Shown here in pieces: positions 1 through 7,130 of a stretch of 22,083 nucleotides of DNA. Within the stretch, counting starts at the first letter, position 1. Each line of letters opens with the position of its first letter. The translations under genes and the position numbers were made by a program. A model generated the notes under the pieces. That model saw only the letters and a list, made by a program, of their open reading frames with translations, did not search any database and was not told the DNA's origin. The stretch comes from Rhizobiales bacterium UBA1912 (GTDB taxonomy: Bacteria; Pseudomonadota; Alphaproteobacteria; Rhizobiales; Devosiaceae): NCBI GenBank assembly GCA_002337455.1, contig DDGC01000014.1, forward strand, positions 1 through 22,083. The letters are read 5' to 3'.

Positions 1-174
1 ACGTTCGTTGCGCTTGCGTCCATTAGAAGCGGGTTCGTGAGAGGGAGTATGCTTGCGACAGGGGGACCGGGGATAAGTTTTATCCGCACCGCTATCTGGT
101 CTCCAGCGTGACCTACCCCACCGCTGTCACCCCGGGTCGAACCCGAGGATGAAGAAGGAGTGGCAAGCAGGGAT
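1..174. other. Gene-poor left edge with imperfect palindromes
   Basis: I see no convincing gene here. A plus-strand frame is open from the window edge to a TGA at 109-111, but its translation resembles no family I know and it could be chance. Two small dyads are visible: a 6-bp stem at 71-76/80-85, and an imperfect inverted repeat at about 125-150 with complementary CGGGT/ACCCG cores. The second resembles the short CG-rich palindromes scattered between genes of many alphaproteobacteria; that resemblance is from memory and untested. Confidence 0.4.
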
Positions 175-203
175 AAAAAAAGGGCCGCGCAGTGCGCGGC
201 CCT
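175..203 (-). terminator. Rho-independent terminator of thrS
   Basis: A perfect 10-bp GC-rich stem (181-190 with 194-203) has a 3-nt loop and is followed on the minus strand by seven T residues (181 down to 175). It begins 6 nt after the thrS stop codon. This is a canonical intrinsic terminator and marks the end of the minus-strand operon. Confidence 0.93.
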
Positions 204-208
204 CAAAA

Positions 209-2179
209 TTATGCGCTCTTGCGCTTGAGGTCGGGTGGCGTCACCTGCCCGACCAGATCGGTAATCGCCTCGGCGACCGGTGCCACGGTCTGGCCCTGAC
301 TGCCCAACCGGCGGATCGAAACGGTCTTTTCCTCGGCTTCACGACGACCAGCAACGAAGATGAAGGGCACGCGGCCCACCGAGTGCTCACGCACCTTGTA
401 GTTGATCGATTCATTGCGCGTGTCGACTTCGGCCCGAATGCCCTGCGCGCGCAGATCGGCAACGACCTCGTTCGCGTAATCGTCAGCATCGGAAACGATG
501 GTCGCCACGACAACCTGCACCGGCGCCAGCCAAAGCGGCATGCGTCCGGCATAGCTCTCGATCATCATGCCCAGGAACCGCTCCAGCGACCCAAGGATGG
601 CCCGATGCAGCATGACGGGGCGTTGGCGCGAGCCGTCCTCGGCCACATAGGAGGCTTCGAGCCGTTCGGGCATCACGAAATCGAGCTGCAAGGTGCCGCA
701 TTGCCAGGACCGGCCGATGGCATCCTTGAGATGGAATTCGAGCTTGGGACCATAAAATGCCCCCTCGCCTTCCGCGATCTCGAAACCACGGCCGGTTGCC
801 TTGAGCGCGTCGCCAAGGCTTTTTTCCGCCAGGTCCCAGACGCTGTCTTCGCCTGCCCGTGTGTCGGGGCGTGTGGCGAGCAGGATTTTGACTTCGGTAA
901 AGCCCATATCCTCATAAACCGAATCCAGCAGCGCGCAGAATTTCTCGGTCTCCGCCTGGATCTGATCGACCCGGCAGAAGATATGCGCATCGTCCTGGGT
1001 CATCTGGCGCACACGCATCAACCCGTGCAACGCGCCATGTGCCTCGTTGCGATGGCAGCAGCCAAATTCAGCAAGCCGCAAAGGCAGATCGCGGTAAGAC
1101 TTGATACCCTGGTTGAAGACCTGAACATGGGCCGGGCAGTTCATGGGCTTGAGAGCCAGAAGGTTGGCATCGGCCGAAATTTCCGGCTGATCACCTTCCG
1201 TCGAAGGCGTTTCATCAGGCACGACGAACATGTTCTCGCGGAATTTGCCCCAATGGCCCGATTTCTCCCACAACTTGTTGTCGAGAAGCTGGGGCGTCTT
1301 GATTTCCTTGTAGCCTGAAGCGTTCAGACGGCGGCGGATATATTCCTCCATCTGATTGTACATCACGAACCCCTTGGGGTGCCAGAACACCGACCCCTGC
1401 GCTTCATGCTGGAAGTGGTAGAGGTCCATTTCCTGGCCGATCTTGCGGTGATCGCGCTTTTCGGCTTCCTCGATCATATGCAGATGGGCTTCGAGCTGGT
1501 CCTTGGAGGCCCATGCAGTGCCGTAGATGCGGCTGAGCACCTCGCGGTTGGAATCCCCACGCCAATAGGCGCCGGCCACTTTGGTCAGCTTGAACGCCTT
1601 GCCGACGTCCTTGGTGGTGCGCATGTGCGGGCCACGGCAGAGATCGAACCACTGGCCCTGCTTGTAGATCTTCACCTGCTGGTCGGCCGGAATGGCGTCG
1701 ATCAACTCGACCTTGAACTCTTCGGCCTTGGCCGAAAACACCTTCTTGGCCTCGTCGCGATCCCAGACTTCGCGGGTAAACTCGGCGCCGCGATCAATGA
1801 TCTCTTCCATCTTCTTTTCGATGGCGCGCAGATCGTCCTCCGAGAACGGCTCGGCACGATAGAAATCGTAATAGAACCCGTTCTCGATAACCGGGCCGAT
1901 GGTGACCTGGGTATCGGGCCAGAGCTCCTGCACGGCTTCGGCAAGAACGTGCGCGGCGTCGTGGCGGATCAGTTCGAGCGCGGCGGGATCGTCACGCAAA
2001 ACGAATTCGATCCGGCCATCGGCCTCGAGCACGCTCGACAGATCGGCCAACTCGCCGTTCCAGCGCATGGCGACGGTCTTTTTGGCCAGCGACTTGGAGA
2101 TCCCTTCGACGATGGTGGTCCCGGTGGTGCCCAATGCGTAGTCACGCACTGCACCATCGGGGAACGTCACCTTAATCAT
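209..2179 (-). CDS. thrS: Threonine--tRNA ligase
   Basis: Cytoplasmic class II aminoacyl-tRNA synthetase that charges tRNA-Thr with threonine. The 656-aa protein is full length for the family. It has an N-terminal TGS domain (about 1-62), the SAD editing domain with H73xxxH77 and the later C181/H185 pair, then the catalytic core. Zinc ligands C348, H399 (in QDDAHIF) and a His in the PVMLHRAILG motif match the spacing of E. coli C334/H385/H511. Motif 2 includes R377 (CCHRNEAHG). The C-terminal anticodon-binding domain follows. I chose the ATG at 2179 because GGAGATT lies just upstream and the protein then begins MIKVTFPDG; a longer frame to 2257 adds 26 residues without family resemblance. It is last in a minus-strand run behind yidD and the GFA gene, with a 115-bp gap that may hold its own promoter. 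Confidence 0.97.
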   Translation of the reverse strand: MIKVTFPDGAVRDYALGTTGTTIVEGISKSLAKKTVAMRWNGELADLSSVLEADGRIEFVLRDDPAALELIRHDAAHVLAEAVQELWPDTQVTIGPVIENGFYYDFYRAEPFSEDDLRAIEKKMEEIIDRGAEFTREVWDRDEAKKVFSAKAEEFKVELIDAIPADQQVKIYKQGQWFDLCRGPHMRTTKDVGKAFKLTKVAGAYWRGDSNREVLSRIYGTAWASKDQLEAHLHMIEEAEKRDHRKIGQEMDLYHFQHEAQGSVFWHPKGFVMYNQMEEYIRRRLNASGYKEIKTPQLLDNKLWEKSGHWGKFRENMFVVPDETPSTEGDQPEISADANLLALKPMNCPAHVQVFNQGIKSYRDLPLRLAEFGCCHRNEAHGALHGLMRVRQMTQDDAHIFCRVDQIQAETEKFCALLDSVYEDMGFTEVKILLATRPDTRAGEDSVWDLAEKSLGDALKATGRGFEIAEGEGAFYGPKLEFHLKDAIGRSWQCGTLQLDFVMPERLEASYVAEDGSRQRPVMLHRAILGSLERFLGMMIESYAGRMPLWLAPVQVVVATIVSDADDYANEVVADLRAQGIRAEVDTRNESINYKVREHSVGRVPFIFVAGRREAEEKTVSIRRLGSQGQTVAPVAEAITDLVGQVTPPDLKRKSA

Positions 2180-2294
2180 CGTAATCTCCATGAATTTCTT
2201 GGTTGATTGCGCGCAGATTGTGCGCAAGGCGGGTTGATTAGCACGATTGGGGCGCAATTCCAGCCCTTTGTCGCCAGCTCAATCCGGCACGAGC

Positions 2295-2708
2295 TTAGGG
2301 AAACCGCTCATGTTGGGGAAGATCGTCGGTAATCTCGTACCATGGCGCTTTCGAGCCAACGAAAATGTGCATTGAAGGGCGGATGGACGGCGCATCGATC
2401 AGCGTACCGAGCGAGACATTGGCCCGGGTGCCCTTCTGTACGATCGAATAAAGCAGCGACCCGCAGGTGCCGCAGTGGATGTCATGGGAACCCTCGGGCC
2501 CTTCATCGCCGTAGCGCAGGATAGCGTCCTGACCCGAAGTGATCGAGAGCTTTTCCACCTCGATGCCGCCAATCGGCTTGAACGCGCCTCCTGTCGCCCT
2601 GCGGCAATCGGTGCAATGGCAATTGAGCGCATAGCGGAATGCGTCCTCGACCTCATAGGCCACCGCTCCACACAGACAGGAGCCCTTAAGCATGCGGTTG
2701 GTGCTCAT
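2295..2708 (-). CDS. GFA-family zinc protein (CENP-V/GFA domain)
   Basis: 137-aa protein of the GFA family, named after the glutathione-dependent formaldehyde-activating enzyme Gfa. Most members, including this one, have no proven substrate. The zinc-binding cysteines are intact: C11 and C13 (GSCLCGAV), C30/C32/C35 (NCHCTDC), and C79/C82 (CGTCG). I chose the ATG at 2708 because AAAGAGGACG precedes it and because C11 then sits near the N-terminus as usual. The frame is open to 2930, but that extension runs antisense-like through yidD codons. The start lies inside the last codons of yidD (23-bp overlap), so translation is probably coupled. The annotation 'aldehyde-activating protein' would be over-interpretation. 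Confidence 0.88.
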   Translation of the reverse strand: MSTNRMLKGSCLCGAVAYEVEDAFRYALNCHCTDCRRATGGAFKPIGGIEVEKLSITSGQDAILRYGDEGPEGSHDIHCGTCGSLLYSIVQKGTRANVSLGTLIDAPSIRPSMHIFVGSKAPWYEITDDLPQHERFP

Positions 2709-3018
2709 CGTCCTCTTTCCCTCTCCAGCGCGCATAGCGCCAGGGTAAGTACCAGCGTGCGCCGTCTGGAACGATTTCAGGCACCGGGTCGTAGCCGTGC
2801 GTGCCGCCGGGACGGCAGCGCCAGATGCGCCCCGCCCCCATCCAGCCACCCGGCCAGAACCCGTGGCTGAGAATAGCGTCGCGGGTGAATTCAGAGCAAG
2901 TCGGCGCGTGGCGGCAATTGCGGCCCACAAGGGCCGAAAGCGTGTAGCGATAGGCCTGGATGAGCAGATACGCCGTCCATTTGAAGGGCCAATCGATAGC
3001 CGCCCAGACCCGGTCCAT
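2686..3018 (-). CDS. yidD: Membrane protein insertion efficiency factor YidD
   Basis: 110-aa small protein of the YidD family, which sits on the inner face of the cytoplasmic membrane and assists YidC-dependent membrane protein insertion. The family core is clear: an N-terminal amphipathic/hydrophobic stretch (about 11-30), then CRHAPTCSEF with C35 and C41, C68, and the closing GTHGYDPVPE motif (72-81). The tail after residue 85 is basic then acidic and variable, as is usual. The ATG at 3018 overlaps the TAA of the upstream scaffold gene by one base (TAATG), indicating translational coupling. The 3' end overlaps the next gene by 23 bp. Confidence 0.93.
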   Translation of the reverse strand: MDRVWAAIDWPFKWTAYLLIQAYRYTLSALVGRNCRHAPTCSEFTRDAILSHGFWPGGWMGAGRIWRCRPGGTHGYDPVPEIVPDGARWYLPWRYARWRGKEDDEHQPHA

Positions 3019-3446
3019 TACGCCTCGGCCCTCTCGAGCGCCTCGACCACGGCGTCAAACACCAGAAGCGTCGAGGCATGGCGGGCCGGAAAGGCCCGGA
3101 CCGGCTCGAGATATTTCAGATCGTCCCATTTACCGTTGGGCGGCGGACCGTCAGCCCTGAGCATGGCGGCCATCCTGTCTCGCAGCGCGCGAAGCTCCTC
3201 GGGCGTCGAACCTATGATCTGTTCGGCGACGATCGCGGCGCTGGTCTGACCGAGCGCGCAGGCATTGACGGTCGCGCCATAGGCTGCGACCCGTCCGTTA
3301 TCGAGCTTGAGGTCGATTTCAACCGCCGAACCGCAGATTCTCGACACCTTTCGGGCCGTTGCGTCGGGATGATCGAGTCGCGGCATCTGCCGGGCCGCGC
3401 CAGCGATTTCGAGGATCCGATTGCTGTAAAGGTCGGAAAATTCCAT
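3018..3446 (-). CDS. IscU/NifU-like Fe-S scaffold family protein, third Cys lost
   Basis: 142-aa protein with the IscU/NifU N-terminal scaffold fold. Two of the three cluster-binding cysteines can be aligned: C38 (SRICGSAVE) and C63 (NACALGQ). The third position, normally HC near the C-terminus, reads H123-A124 (ARHASTLL), so a complete Cys3 cluster site is absent. IscU from E. coli uses C37, C63, H105 and C106. I recall the same ARHAS form in other Hyphomicrobiales next to yidD, so this is probably a conserved variant rather than a broken gene. It is first in the minus-strand run with yidD. It may bind a labile cluster or a metal, or may only partner other Fe-S proteins; its role is not known to me. 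No strong Shine-Dalgarno is visible before the ATG. Confidence 0.82.
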   Translation of the reverse strand: MEFSDLYSNRILEIAGAARQMPRLDHPDATARKVSRICGSAVEIDLKLDNGRVAAYGATVNACALGQTSAAIVAEQIIGSTPEELRALRDRMAAMLRADGPPPNGKWDDLKYLEPVRAFPARHASTLLVFDAVVEALERAEA

Positions 3447-3508
3447 TTTTCGGGCCGATTGTGGGTCGCTGGACCCTATTGTTCACTCAAATTTGCCAAT
3501 CTGTTTTC

Positions 3509-3536
3509 TTGTCGACTGGCATGCCCCGACTATATA
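3509..3536 (+). promoter_or_regulatory. Candidate sigma-70 promoter for folE-hisI
   Basis: TTGTCG at 3509-3514 and TATATA at 3531-3536 are separated by 16 bp, in the divergent gap between the scaffold gene and folE and about 100 bp before the folE ATG. The -35 keeps the TTG start favoured in alphaproteobacteria and the -10 is AT-rich against a GC-rich background. This is pattern match only. Confidence 0.45.
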
Positions 3537-3637
3537 AGGAGCGTCGTCGCGGGCTGCAAATCCAATTGGTCCAGACCCAATCCATCGGCGTATAAGGGGC
3601 ATGAACGCGCCCGCCGATTTTCAAGGGGACACCCTTT

Positions 3638-4264
3638 ATGGACATGAACGTCAAGCCCAAGGCTGCCCAGACCGCGCTCGACCGGGTGATCGAACGCCCA
3701 ACGCGCGAAGAGGCCGAGGCCGCTGTGCGTACGCTGATCGCCTGGGCGGGAGATAACCCCGACCGCGAAGGGCTGATCGATACGCCGCGCCGCGTCGCCG
3801 ACGCCTATCGCGAATTTTTCGCGGGCTACGAAGAAGACGCCCAAGCTGTGCTGAAAACGACCTTTACCGAGGTCGGCGGCTATGACGACATCGTTCTGGT
3901 GCGCGATATCCCGTTCCATTCCCATTGCGAGCACCACATGGTGCCGTTCGTGGGCAAGGCCCATATCGCCTATCTGCCCCATGATGGCGTTGTGGGCCTC
4001 TCCAAGCTGGCGCGCGTCACCGACGTGTTCGCCAAGCGGCTGCAGACCCAGGAAAACCTGACAGCCCAGATCATCGAGGCCATCAACGAGGCCATCAATC
4101 CGCGCGGCGCCGCCGTGATGCTCGAAGCCGAGCACATGTGCATGTCGATGCGGGGCATCAAAAAGCACGGCTCGTCCACGGTAACCCACCGCTTCACCGG
4201 TGTTTTTGCCGAAGACCGGCAGGAACAGGACCGCTTCTTCGCCCTCATCCGCGCCGGGCGATAG
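3638..4264 (+). CDS. folE: GTP cyclohydrolase I (FolE, type IA)
   Basis: 208-aa enzyme that opens GTP to 7,8-dihydroneopterin triphosphate, the entry step to folate and other pterins, and in many bacteria to queuosine precursors. Zinc ligands are C97 and H100 (SHCEHHMVPF) and C168 (HMCMSMRG), with exactly the 71-residue Cys-to-Cys spacing of E. coli C110/C181. Other signatures include DTPRRVADAY (48-57), GLSKLARVTDVF (120-131) and the terminal GSSTVTHRFTGVF. This is the zinc-dependent type IA form, not the zinc-independent FolE2. AAGGGGA lies about 10 nt before the ATG. hisI follows on the same strand after 39 bp, so the two are probably cotranscribed. Confidence 0.97.
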   Translation: MDMNVKPKAAQTALDRVIERPTREEAEAAVRTLIAWAGDNPDREGLIDTPRRVADAYREFFAGYEEDAQAVLKTTFTEVGGYDDIVLVRDIPFHSHCEHHMVPFVGKAHIAYLPHDGVVGLSKLARVTDVFAKRLQTQENLTAQIIEAINEAINPRGAAVMLEAEHMCMSMRGIKKHGSSTVTHRFTGVFAEDRQEQDRFFALIRAGR

Positions 4265-4276
4265 AACCTTTCCCGA

Positions 4277-4303
4277 GGCGCGGTCATCGGGTAAGACCGC
4301 GCC
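4277..4303 (+). promoter_or_regulatory. Perfect 9-bp hairpin abutting the hisI start codon
   Basis: 4277-4285 is perfectly complementary to 4295-4303, with a 9-nt loop (4286-4294). The 3' arm ends on the base before the hisI ATG. No Shine-Dalgarno sequence lies at normal spacing, since that position is inside the stem; the only purine-rich bases (GGG at 4289-4291) are in the loop. In mRNA this could limit hisI initiation or couple it to translation of folE. The pairing is directly visible, the regulatory role is inferred. Confidence 0.5.
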
Positions 4304-4753
4304 ATGACTCAGTTTGCCGATCCCCAGACCCTTTCCAAAGCCGACCTCGAATCAGGCAGCATTTTTGCGCCGAAGTTCGATGCCAACGGGCTTGTCACGG
4401 CAGTGACCATCGAAGCGGGCACCAATGAGGTGCTCATGGTGGCCCACATGAACGCCGAAGCGATTGAAGAAACGCTGCGCTCGGGACACGCGACCTACTG
4501 GTCCCGGTCACGCGGGAAGCTCTGGAAGAAGGGCGAGACCTCGGGCGAACTCCAGGAACTCGTGGAACTGCGCACCGATTGCGACCAGGACGCGCTGGTT
4601 GTGGTGGTCAAACAGACCGGTCACGGCGCCGCGTGCCACACAGGCCGCAAGAGCTGCTTTTACCGCCGGGTCGAGATGATCGACAGCGCTGCACAATTGG
4701 TCGATACTGGTGCAGCACAATTGTTCGATCCTGATGAGGTTTATCGGGGCTGA
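4304..4753 (+). CDS. hisI: Phosphoribosyl-AMP cyclohydrolase
   Basis: 149-aa monofunctional HisI, which opens the adenine ring of phosphoribosyl-AMP in the third step of histidine synthesis. Metal ligands are in place: D92, C93, D94 and D96 (RTDCDQDA), and the zinc cysteines C111 and C118 (ACHTGRKSCFYR). YWSRSRGKLWKKGETSG (65-81) is the family signature. There is no HisE pyrophosphohydrolase domain, as is usual in alphaproteobacteria. The C-terminus carries an 8-residue in-frame repeat (AAQLVDTG/AAQLFDPD, residues 129-144) beyond the conserved core. The ATG has no visible Shine-Dalgarno and directly follows a hairpin, but family alignment supports this start. Confidence 0.96.
   Translation: MTQFADPQTLSKADLESGSIFAPKFDANGLVTAVTIEAGTNEVLMVAHMNAEAIEETLRSGHATYWSRSRGKLWKKGETSGELQELVELRTDCDQDALVVVVKQTGHGAACHTGRKSCFYRRVEMIDSAAQLVDTGAAQLFDPDEVYRG
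4688..4735 (+). repeat. 24-bp tandem repeat in the hisI 3' end
   Basis: Two adjacent 24-bp units (4688-4711 and 4712-4735) match at 20 of 24 positions and keep frame, giving AAQLVDTG followed by AAQLFDPD. This looks like a local duplication at the end of hisI. Confidence 0.8.
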
Positions 4754-4776
4754 TCCTGCGAGGAAGACAGAAGGGC

Positions 4777-5466
4777 ATGCGAACCGCTCCCCTCTCTCCC
4801 GTCAAGGTTGCCGTCCAGATCGGGTTCGTGGTGGTCATCGTCGCAGCCCTGCTGTTCGGCATCGCCGGCACGTTTGATTGGCCGCAGGCGTGGTGGTTCG
4901 TCGCTACGTTCACCATCGCGATGACGATTTCGTTCGCTTACCTTCAGCGCGTAAACCCCGAAATCATTGCCGTTCGCCAAGGCGTGGGCGAAGGCACCAA
5001 ACAATGGGATAAACCGTTGTTGCTGGGGATGCTTGTTGCGCTTGTCGCCATAGCGCCGGTGGCCGCACTCGACATTGGCCGGTGGGACGGCACCTCGCTG
5101 CCCATTCCGGCAGCCGTTCTGGGCCTTGTCCTGTTTGTCGGCGGGTTTGCGCTGACCGCCTGGGCGCAGGGCGTCAACCGTCACTTTGAACCCACAGTGC
5201 GCATCCAGTCCGACCGGGATCACAAGGTTGTCGATACCGGCCCATACGCACATATTCGCCATCCGGGCTACATCGCAGCCGCTGGCTTGAGCGTGGGTAT
5301 GGCATTGGCGCTCGGATCGGCGCTGGCACTTTTGCCCGCCGCTGCCGCAGTCGCCTTGCTGGCCTTGCGCACAATACTCGAGGACCGCATGCTCAGAAAT
5401 GAGCTGCCGGGCTATGCCGACTACGCAAATCGCGTCAGGTTCCGTTGGTTACCCTCGATCTGGTAA
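4777..5466 (+). CDS. ICMT/PEMT-like membrane methyltransferase family protein
   Basis: 229-aa integral membrane protein of the isoprenylcysteine carboxyl methyltransferase/phospholipid methyltransferase superfamily. Hydrophobic segments lie at about 10-30, 39-56, 80-98, 110-129 and 168-198. The SAM-binding C-terminal part carries the hallmark VVDTGPYAHIRHPGY (151-165) and a late ELPGYADYANRVRFRWLP (209-226). Bacteria do not prenylate proteins as eukaryotes do, so the substrate is unknown; other methylated lipids or small molecules are possible. AGGAAG and AGAAGGG precede the ATG. It follows hisI by 23 bp and may be read through from it. Its last 18 bp overlap the convergent rhomboid gene. Confidence 0.85.
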   Translation: MRTAPLSPVKVAVQIGFVVVIVAALLFGIAGTFDWPQAWWFVATFTIAMTISFAYLQRVNPEIIAVRQGVGEGTKQWDKPLLLGMLVALVAIAPVAALDIGRWDGTSLPIPAAVLGLVLFVGGFALTAWAQGVNRHFEPTVRIQSDRDHKVVDTGPYAHIRHPGYIAAAGLSVGMALALGSALALLPAAAAVALLALRTILEDRMLRNELPGYADYANRVRFRWLPSIW

Positions 5467-6198
5467 CCCGCGCCGCGCCAATCCGTCGAGTACCGAAGGC
5501 AGCACGAGGCCGGCGACGAAGCCCCCCACATGGGCCTCCCATGCGATGGCGACATTGGTGCCCAGGATGAAGGGTGCAAACCCGATCAGCAGGTTCAGCC
5601 CGAGCCAGAGCAAGACGAAAGCCCGGCTGCGCGGATTGGCGAACACGCCAGCAAGGGTCGACGTGCGGCGGCCAAGGGCAACGGGGTCGCCGGTCTCTGG
5701 ATCCTTGCCAACCACGATGGGCTCGAAAATGAACCGCATGGCCGCGCCCGTAAGCGCGGAAACGCCGCCGGAAGCCCCGAGCAGAATGGCGAACTGATTG
5801 ACCGAAAACATCAAAGCTATCGACTGGACGATGGCGCCGGCCAAAGCGCCGAGCAGAAAGACGATCAGCACGCCGGCCGCGCCATAGCGGCGCCCCACGG
5901 GGGTTCCAAACACCATCAGCCAGGCCGTATTGACCAGCAGATGCATGTAATCGACATGCAGGAACGCATGGGTAAACCCGGTCCACAGCAGTGGCAGCGC
6001 CCCGCCCTGCCATTGCGCGCCATTGGCGATTCTGTCGGGAATAAACGCGAACCAGATTCGCAGATTACCCAGCCCGTATTCGTCGAGCACCAGATCGGCG
6101 GCAATATGGATCGCCCACATCAGGCCGATCAGCACCATGATGACGCCCGGCACGTTGAAAATCGGCTCGCGCTGTGGCTGTTGCGGCGTATCGGCCAT
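5449..6198 (-). CDS. Rhomboid family intramembrane serine protease
   Basis: 249-aa polytopic inner-membrane protease expected to cut transmembrane substrates. The catalytic dyad is intact: S143 in GASGG (141-145) and H223 in WEAHVGGFVAG (220-230). N90 in HLLVNT supports the oxyanion hole. Segments of helix 1 (about 18-37), the HVDYMHLL helix, GVLIVFLLGALAGAI and two C-terminal helices fit the usual six or seven helices. I chose the ATG at 6198, preceded by AAGGGAA; an upstream ATG at 6252 adds 18 residues that read poorly. It ends inside the convergent methyltransferase gene. Its promoter probably lies in the 6199-6379 region shared with the PAS gene. Substrates are unknown. Confidence 0.92.
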   Translation of the reverse strand: MADTPQQPQREPIFNVPGVIMVLIGLMWAIHIAADLVLDEYGLGNLRIWFAFIPDRIANGAQWQGGALPLLWTGFTHAFLHVDYMHLLVNTAWLMVFGTPVGRRYGAAGVLIVFLLGALAGAIVQSIALMFSVNQFAILLGASGGVSALTGAAMRFIFEPIVVGKDPETGDPVALGRRTSTLAGVFANPRSRAFVLLWLGLNLLIGFAPFILGTNVAIAWEAHVGGFVAGLVLPSVLDGLARRGLPDRG

Positions 6199-6242
6199 CG
6201 GGTTTCCCTTGTTTTGCGGCGGCGTTGTACCGGGTCCGCGGC

Positions 6243-6251
6243 TTATCCACA
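6243..6251 (+). promoter_or_regulatory. Exact DnaA-box match
   Basis: TTATCCACA, identical to the strong E. coli DnaA box, lies 45 bp upstream of the rhomboid start and 21 bp from the CtrA-type box. I see one copy only, so it suggests DnaA-linked control or titration rather than an origin. Confidence 0.5.
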
Positions 6252-6272
6252 CCGAGCCGGTGGAAATTAACC

Positions 6273-6287
6273 TTAATGATTGTTTAA
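6273..6287 (+). promoter_or_regulatory. CtrA-type box TTAA-N7-TTAA
   Basis: TTAA at 6273-6276 and TTAA at 6284-6287 are separated by exactly 7 bp, the full consensus of the alphaproteobacterial cell-cycle regulator CtrA. The site is nearly central in the divergent gap, 74 bp from the rhomboid ATG and 92 bp from the PAS-protein ATG. A chance match in GC-rich DNA is possible but not frequent. Confidence 0.5.
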
Positions 6288-6379
6288 GAGCGCTTTTGCG
6301 ATGCGGATTTGGCAGTGTAGCGTTTCTTGGCGGAAGCTCATCAAGAGCCGCCGCATGGTATTGTTAAGGTCTGGCCGGC

Positions 6380-7036
6380 ATGCAACAGCGCTCTACGAAA
6401 ACGCTCTACTCCTACTGGAACGAAATCCGTGGCGCGCGCTCCACTCCCGAGCGTCGGGACATCGATCCTACACGGATTCGCGACGCGCTGGCCCATACCT
6501 TCATTCTCGAATCCGGCGACGGGCTCGATTTCAATTTCAGGCTCGCCGGTTCCCATATCTGCGCCACCTATTGCCGCGAGCTCAAGTCCCGCCCCTTCTC
6601 GGCCCTGTGGTCGGTGCGCGATCACGACGCGCTCGAAACCCTGATGCGGGCCGTCACCGAGGACCACGCCGTGGCGCTGGTGACCTTTGAGGGCAGCACC
6701 GAGCGCGGCGAAAAGCTATCGTTCGAACTGGCGCTGTTTCCACTGCGCCACAACGGCGTCACAACATCGCGCATGATGGGCGGGCTTTCGGCGCTCGATA
6801 CGCCCTATTGGCTGGGCATCCACCCCATCGTCGACCAGCGTATCACTGGCCTTCGGCTGATCTGGCCCGATGACAAGGATACAGTGACGCCCGAAGGCTA
6901 CCGCAGCGCCATGCTCGACGATATCGCCGCGGCGATGAATGATGGGCCTGCCGCCGCACCAATGCCGGCGACGGTGGCCGGCTACTCGGCCCGCCGCTAT
7001 GCGCACCTGTCGGTCATCGATGGCGGAAAGAATTAA
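6380..7036 (+). CDS. PAS_5 (DUF1457-type) domain protein
   Basis: 218-aa soluble protein. Residues about 8-150 match the alphaproteobacterial PAS_5 family: an opening LYSYWNEIRGAR, FNFRLAGSHICATYCRELKSRPF (51-73), and a central beta-rich PAS half. The C-terminal 60 residues are variable, with an Ala/Pro-rich stretch (about 184-199). There is no transmembrane segment and no output domain, so it probably works through a partner. The partner may be the PilZ protein encoded 94 bp downstream on the same strand. It lies next to a CtrA-type box. Ligand and function are not known; sensing or scaffolding is inference. The Shine-Dalgarno is weak, so the exact start is uncertain. Confidence 0.75.
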   Translation: MQQRSTKTLYSYWNEIRGARSTPERRDIDPTRIRDALAHTFILESGDGLDFNFRLAGSHICATYCRELKSRPFSALWSVRDHDALETLMRAVTEDHAVALVTFEGSTERGEKLSFELALFPLRHNGVTTSRMMGGLSALDTPYWLGIHPIVDQRITGLRLIWPDDKDTVTPEGYRSAMLDDIAAAMNDGPAAAPMPATVAGYSARRYAHLSVIDGGKN

Positions 7037-7130
7037 AGAACACGGGCATTTGCCCCACACCCTTACCGTCCGTTAACGCTATTGCCCATATTGTTGGCGT
7101 GAAAACCGGCAGACAAGGGTGGCGCGCAAC

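Noticed and set aside
149..1318. 389-aa open frame on the plus strand
   Set aside because: Antisense to thrS, no family resemblance; long only because of GC-rich third-position bias in thrS.
2180..2294. T-box or attenuator ahead of thrS
   Set aside because: The only structure is a 5-bp repeat (GCGCA/TGCGC, 2211-2225); no specifier loop, no terminator hairpin, and T-boxes are not expected in this group.
5530..6270. 246-aa open frame on the plus strand
   Set aside because: Antisense to the rhomboid gene, which has its catalytic motifs on the minus strand.
6199..6379. Replication origin
   Set aside because: Only one DnaA box and one CtrA box, no AT-rich unwinding region or origin-linked genes such as hemE or parAB.
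7060..7080. Second CtrA box before the PilZ gene
   Set aside because: Half-sites read TTAC and TTAA with 6 bp between, not the required 7; a similar TTAC-N6-TTAA occurs near 13261.
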